Positions 62,443 through 64,000 of a stretch of 64,000 nucleotides of DNA are shown here, piece after piece (positions within the stretch are counted from its first letter, which is position 1; every line of letters begins with the position of its first letter). Under the pieces are notes generated by a model, which was not told the DNA's origin, did not search any database, and saw nothing but the letters and a program-made list of their open reading frames with translations. The DNA lies in the NCBI GenBank assembly GCA_016716385.1, contig JADJWL010000005.1, forward strand, positions 186,001 to 250,000, read 5' to 3'. The position numbers and the translations under genes are program-made. This stretch comes from Bryobacterales bacterium (GTDB taxonomy: Bacteria; Acidobacteriota; Terriglobia; Bryobacterales; Bryobacteraceae).

Positions 62443-64000
62443 ATGCGGCTTGTGCCGCTTTGTATTCTTATTGGCGCCGGGGGGGCAATGTACGCGCAAA
62501 GCATCAGCGCGTCCCTCTCCGGCATTGTGTTGGATTCCAACCAGGCGGCGGTCGAAAGTGCGGACGTCGAAGTGACGAACCGGGACACCGGTGCACTCCG
62601 GCGCCTTACCACCAGCGGCCGCGGTCTGTTTCGTATTCCGAGTCTGCCCGCGGGCGATTACCGGGTCGCCATTTCGGCTCCGGGCTTCGCGCGTCTCGTC
62701 TACGAGTCTCTGCCCCTGGTGGTCGGGCAGAGCAGGACACTCACCGCAACCCTCGAGCCCGAGGCGTTGCGCCAGGAGATTACCGTGTCGGCCGAAGGCG
62801 CGGGCCAGTTGGAGACGGGCGCGGGCAATGTCGGCCAGACCTTCGAACCGGCCGAGATGAACGACCTGCCCAATGTCTCGGGCGGCCAGGGACGCAACTT
62901 CCATACCCAGGTCCTGCTGACGCCGGCAATCGCCCCGACCTACCAGCAGCACCGGCCGTTCGCCGTCGGAGGCGCGCGCTCGCGCAACAACAGCTACCAG
63001 ATCGATTCGAACGACTACAACGAAATCGAGGGCGGACTGCTGATGGGCCGCGGAACGAGTGAACAGCTTGTGTCCGTCGAGGCGCTGGCCGGCATGCAGG
63101 TGCAGACGCACAACTTCAAGGCCGAATATGGGCGCAACAACGGCGCGATCGTGTCCATGGTGACCAAGCAGGGGACCAACGAGTGGCACGGGTCGGCCTA
63201 CGAGTTCCTGCGCAATGAAGCGCTATCGGCACGAAACACATTCGATCTTGCGCGCCCGCCGCTCAAGACGCACCAGTTCGGCGGCACGATCGGCGGACCC
63301 ATCCGTCGGGACAAGACATTCGTCTTCGGGAACTACGAAGCGCTCGTCCGGCGGGCCGCGGCCGTGAACACGATCCAGACCCTGACCCCGCAGCAGAAAC
63401 TGGCAGCGGCGCCCGCCGTGCGTCCACTAGCGGCGCTCTACCCCGATCCCAATCTGCCGGGCACGAATCTCTTCCGCAGCAGCGTCCCGCAGAACGGCTC
63501 GCTCGGGACGTTCCTGATCCGAGGCGACCATACGATCAGCGACCGGCAGCGGGTCTTCGCGCGGTCCCTCTACCTGAACACCTACACGGAGACGCGCGCC
63601 GGAGCATCGCTACTCCAGGCGCACCGCGATATCGGCACGCAGAGCCATTCCGTGCACCATAGCTGGACGCCGTCCGCGCGCAGCCTCAACGAGGCCCGCT
63701 TCCAGTTCACGCGCTTCAAGATCGACGACACCTTCGACGACCCGGTGCAACTCGGGGATCCCGCGGTGAACGGCGAAGTGGGGGCCGTGGCTGTCGGTGG
63801 ACTCAGTTCGCTCGGCCACTTCTTCTTCATGGCGCAGAAGAACTTTCAGAACAGCTTCCAGGCATCGAACGATTTCTCGATCATCCTGGGGCGCCATGCG
63901 CTGAAGATGGGCGGCGTCGGGCGGCGGCAGCAATTGAACGGAGGCAGGTTCAATCCGACGCTGACGGGCCAGTTGCGCTTCATCAACGCCGCCGAGTTTC
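62443..64000 (+). CDS. Oar-like TonB-dependent receptor (3' end outside window)
   Basis: The first 519 residues of an outer-membrane receptor are present and the frame is open at the window end. A signal peptide (VPLCILIGAGGAMYAQS) precedes a carboxypeptidase-regulatory sandwich (SASLSGIVLDSNQAAVESADVEVTNRD). The plug shows FAVGGARSRNNSYQIDSNDYNEIEGG, EYGRNNGAIVSMVTKQGTNEWHGSAYEFLRNEA and HQFGGTIGGPIRRDKTFVFGNYE, standard Oar-type phrases. GGGGAGG lies seven bases before the ATG. Full length is expected to be about 1000 residues. The Cys-rich gene immediately upstream is its only visible partner. Confidence 0.92.
   Translation, partial: MRLVPLCILIGAGGAMYAQSISASLSGIVLDSNQAAVESADVEVTNRDTGALRRLTTSGRGLFRIPSLPAGDYRVAISAPGFARLVYESLPLVVGQSRTLTATLEPEALRQEITVSAEGAGQLETGAGNVGQTFEPAEMNDLPNVSGGQGRNFHTQVLLTPAIAPTYQQHRPFAVGGARSRNNSYQIDSNDYNEIEGGLLMGRGTSEQLVSVEALAGMQVQTHNFKAEYGRNNGAIVSMVTKQGTNEWHGSAYEFLRNEALSARNTFDLARPPLKTHQFGGTIGGPIRRDKTFVFGNYEALVRRAAAVNTIQTLTPQQKLAAAPAVRPLAALYPDPNLPGTNLFRSSVPQNGSLGTFLIRGDHTISDRQRVFARSLYLNTYTETRAGASLLQAHRDIGTQSHSVHHSWTPSARSLNEARFQFTRFKIDDTFDDPVQLGDPAVNGEVGAVAVGGLSSLGHFFFMAQKNFQNSFQASNDFSIILGRHALKMGGVGRRQQLNGGRFNPTLTGQLRFINAAEF

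Overview
The window is about 64 kb of high-GC, gene-dense bacterial chromosome. It most resembles an Acidobacteriota genome of the Solibacter/Bryobacter group. The basis is family-level: Oar-like TonB receptors with an N-terminal carboxypeptidase-regulatory domain, a TIGR03437-type ('Solibacter uncharacterised C-terminal') domain, DUF1549/1553-DUF1501 and DUF1552 secretome genes, several BNR 'sialidase' propellers, and many Tat-type N-termini. No phage, insertion sequence or CRISPR array was seen. No dedicated HTH transcription factor was recognised.

Layout. 1-5.1 kb: housekeeping genes purL (3' part), purF and gyrA. 5.1-12.2 kb: larE, a convergent YfhO-like membrane protein with a frameshift, and an RND efflux pair. 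12.2-17.8 kb: a DapA/NAL-family aldolase and a DUF1549/1553-DUF1501 pair. 17.8-25 kb: two back-to-back minus-strand operons. The first is sialidase-deacylase-Kelch-SDR and the second is cyclophilin-DUF1080-nadD-selD-pyrF; tRNA-Pro lies just upstream of the first. 25-35 kb: a GNAT-like protein, then a plus-strand operon of TonB receptor, PD40/CehA metallohydrolase, C45 acyltransferase and class V aminotransferase. 35-43.4 kb: secreted propellers, a triple-DUF3395/beta-gamma-crystallin protein, DUF1552, a TIM-barrel isomerase and a creatininase-like protein. 43.4-49.4 kb: a Roadblock/LC7 gene divergent from a four-gene block (zinc ribbon, membrane protein, two TPR proteins). 49.4-52 kb: an accessory patch with an aspartic protease, a broken DUF4256 copy, a ParE/RelE-type toxin-antitoxin pair and an intact DUF4256. 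52-64 kb: a second TonB receptor divergent from a TlpA-like thioredoxin, HpaI aldolase and DUF362 genes, a fatty-acid desaturase, a PQQ dehydrogenase/pentaheme cytochrome pair, a sulfatase, tRNA-Leu, a Cys-rich secreted protein and a third TonB receptor cut by the window end.

Most important observation: selD extends upstream of its longest uninterrupted frame through an in-frame UGA at the catalytic cysteine position. A stem-loop with an apical GGU begins at that UGA. SelD is therefore very probably a selenoprotein, and the organism should decode UGA as selenocysteine. Other notable points are compensated frame switches inside gyrA, a recurring arrangement of -10 hexamers 6-9 nt before start codons (leaderless transcripts), a 13-bp palindrome carrying two divergent -35 elements between tRNA-Leu and the Cys-rich gene, and the unrecognised Roadblock/TPR locus.
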